Positions 8,170 through 8,284 of a stretch of 8,284 nt of DNA are shown here, one piece after another. Location: NCBI GenBank assembly GCA_945901835.1, contig CAMDMH010000109.1:1-8284 (forward strand). Reading direction: 5' to 3'. The notes beneath the pieces are model-generated. The model was not told the DNA's origin and did no database searches. It saw nothing but the letters and a program-made list of their open reading frames with translations. Source of the stretch: Devosia equisanguinis (lineage in GTDB: Bacteria > Pseudomonadota > Alphaproteobacteria > Rhizobiales > Hyphomicrobiaceae). Position 1 is the stretch's first letter; every line of letters starts with the position of its first letter. Made by a program: the position numbers and the translations under genes.

Positions 8170-8284
8170 CTAAGTTCCTATTCGTGGAATCCACGGATAG
8201 GAACACAGTGATTTGATCCGTCCAGTCTCGGCCTTGAGTCGATTCCAGGCGGTGCAGGCGGCGTCGACGATGGCGTCGTAGTCG
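8170..8284 (-). CDS. IS630-family transposase, C-terminal fragment
   Basis: Thirty-seven codons and a TAG stop are visible; the rest lies beyond the right edge. The translation includes DYDAIVDAACTAWNRL and ETGRIKSLCSYPWI, which is the characteristic C-terminal end of IS630-type DDE transposases (an AWN segment, then a short RI.S..SxxW tail following the DDE domain). The catalytic residues are outside the window, so activity cannot be judged. It is transcribed toward the broken amidohydrolase gene, which it interrupts, with only about 10 bp between its stop codon and the likely element edge. The last codons overlap a strong palindrome at 8174-8204. Confidence 0.82.
   Translation of the reverse strand, partial: DYDAIVDAACTAWNRLKAETGRIKSLCSYPWIPRIGT
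8174..8204. repeat. Palindrome inside the transposase C-terminal codons
   Basis: Arms of 14 bp, 8174-8187 (GTTCCTATTCGTGG) and 8191-8204 (CCACGGATAGGAAC), surround AAT. All pairs are complementary except T8182 with G8196, which is a U-G pair in plus-strand RNA and an A-C mismatch in minus-strand RNA. It would thus fold better in transcripts entering the element from the amidohydrolase side. There is no T-tract after it on either strand. Confidence 0.8.

Larger units (their letters stand above)
8158..8284 (-). mobile_element. IS630-family insertion sequence, one end, continues past window
   Basis: Amidohydrolase similarity stops near 8155-8160 and a transposase frame on the opposite strand begins at 8170, so the element edge lies close to TATACC at 8157-8162. 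IS630-family elements insert at TA and duplicate it, which fits the TATA there, but with only one end in view neither the exact edge nor the duplication can be confirmed. Confidence 0.75.

Overview
The window looks like high-GC DNA from an alphaproteobacterium, most likely of the Hyphomicrobiales (Bradyrhizobium/Xanthobacteraceae-like). The evidence is the strong GC bias at third codon positions, which creates long antisense reading frames, the gene families present, and the types of short palindromic repeat between genes. This placement is inference; there is no rRNA or other marker gene here.

The core (3047-6875, minus strand) is a three-subunit aerobic molybdenum hydroxylase operon of the carbon monoxide dehydrogenase/xanthine dehydrogenase family, transcribed in the order small [2Fe-2S] subunit (coxS), large molybdopterin subunit (coxL), medium FAD subunit (coxM). 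The large subunit has the AYRGAGR active-site loop of form II ('CoxL-like') enzymes and not the Cys-containing loop of true form I CO dehydrogenase, so its substrate is open. Further left on the same strand (672-1598) is a MoxR-type AAA+ ATPase resembling CoxD, the chaperone that matures the molybdenum-copper site in CO oxidisers. Between the structural genes and this ATPase, on the opposite strand (1735-2640), is an ImmA/IrrE-like HExxH metallopeptidase with two predicted C-terminal membrane helices.

The right end (7200-8284) holds a divergent M20-family allantoate amidohydrolase/carbamoylase gene that appears dead. Its DEEG active-site motif has become GAEA, other conserved residues are changed, and its 3' end is cut off by an IS630-family insertion sequence whose transposase C-terminus runs off the window on the minus strand. 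The 324-bp gap between this gene and coxS should carry the operon's promoter.

Every intergenic junction of the cox cluster contains a palindromic repeat, and they belong to several families: a GGCGGATTA hairpin at coxS/coxL (touching the coxS stop codon), a purine-rich inverted repeat at coxL/coxM, a nested mosaic of hairpins after coxM (2711-2986), and a paired CCCGGCGAAGGCCGGG element after the ATPase (508-647). The left end (1-671) otherwise holds only one weak candidate gene, a small predicted membrane protein. No RNA genes, CRISPR array, integrase or replication origin were seen.
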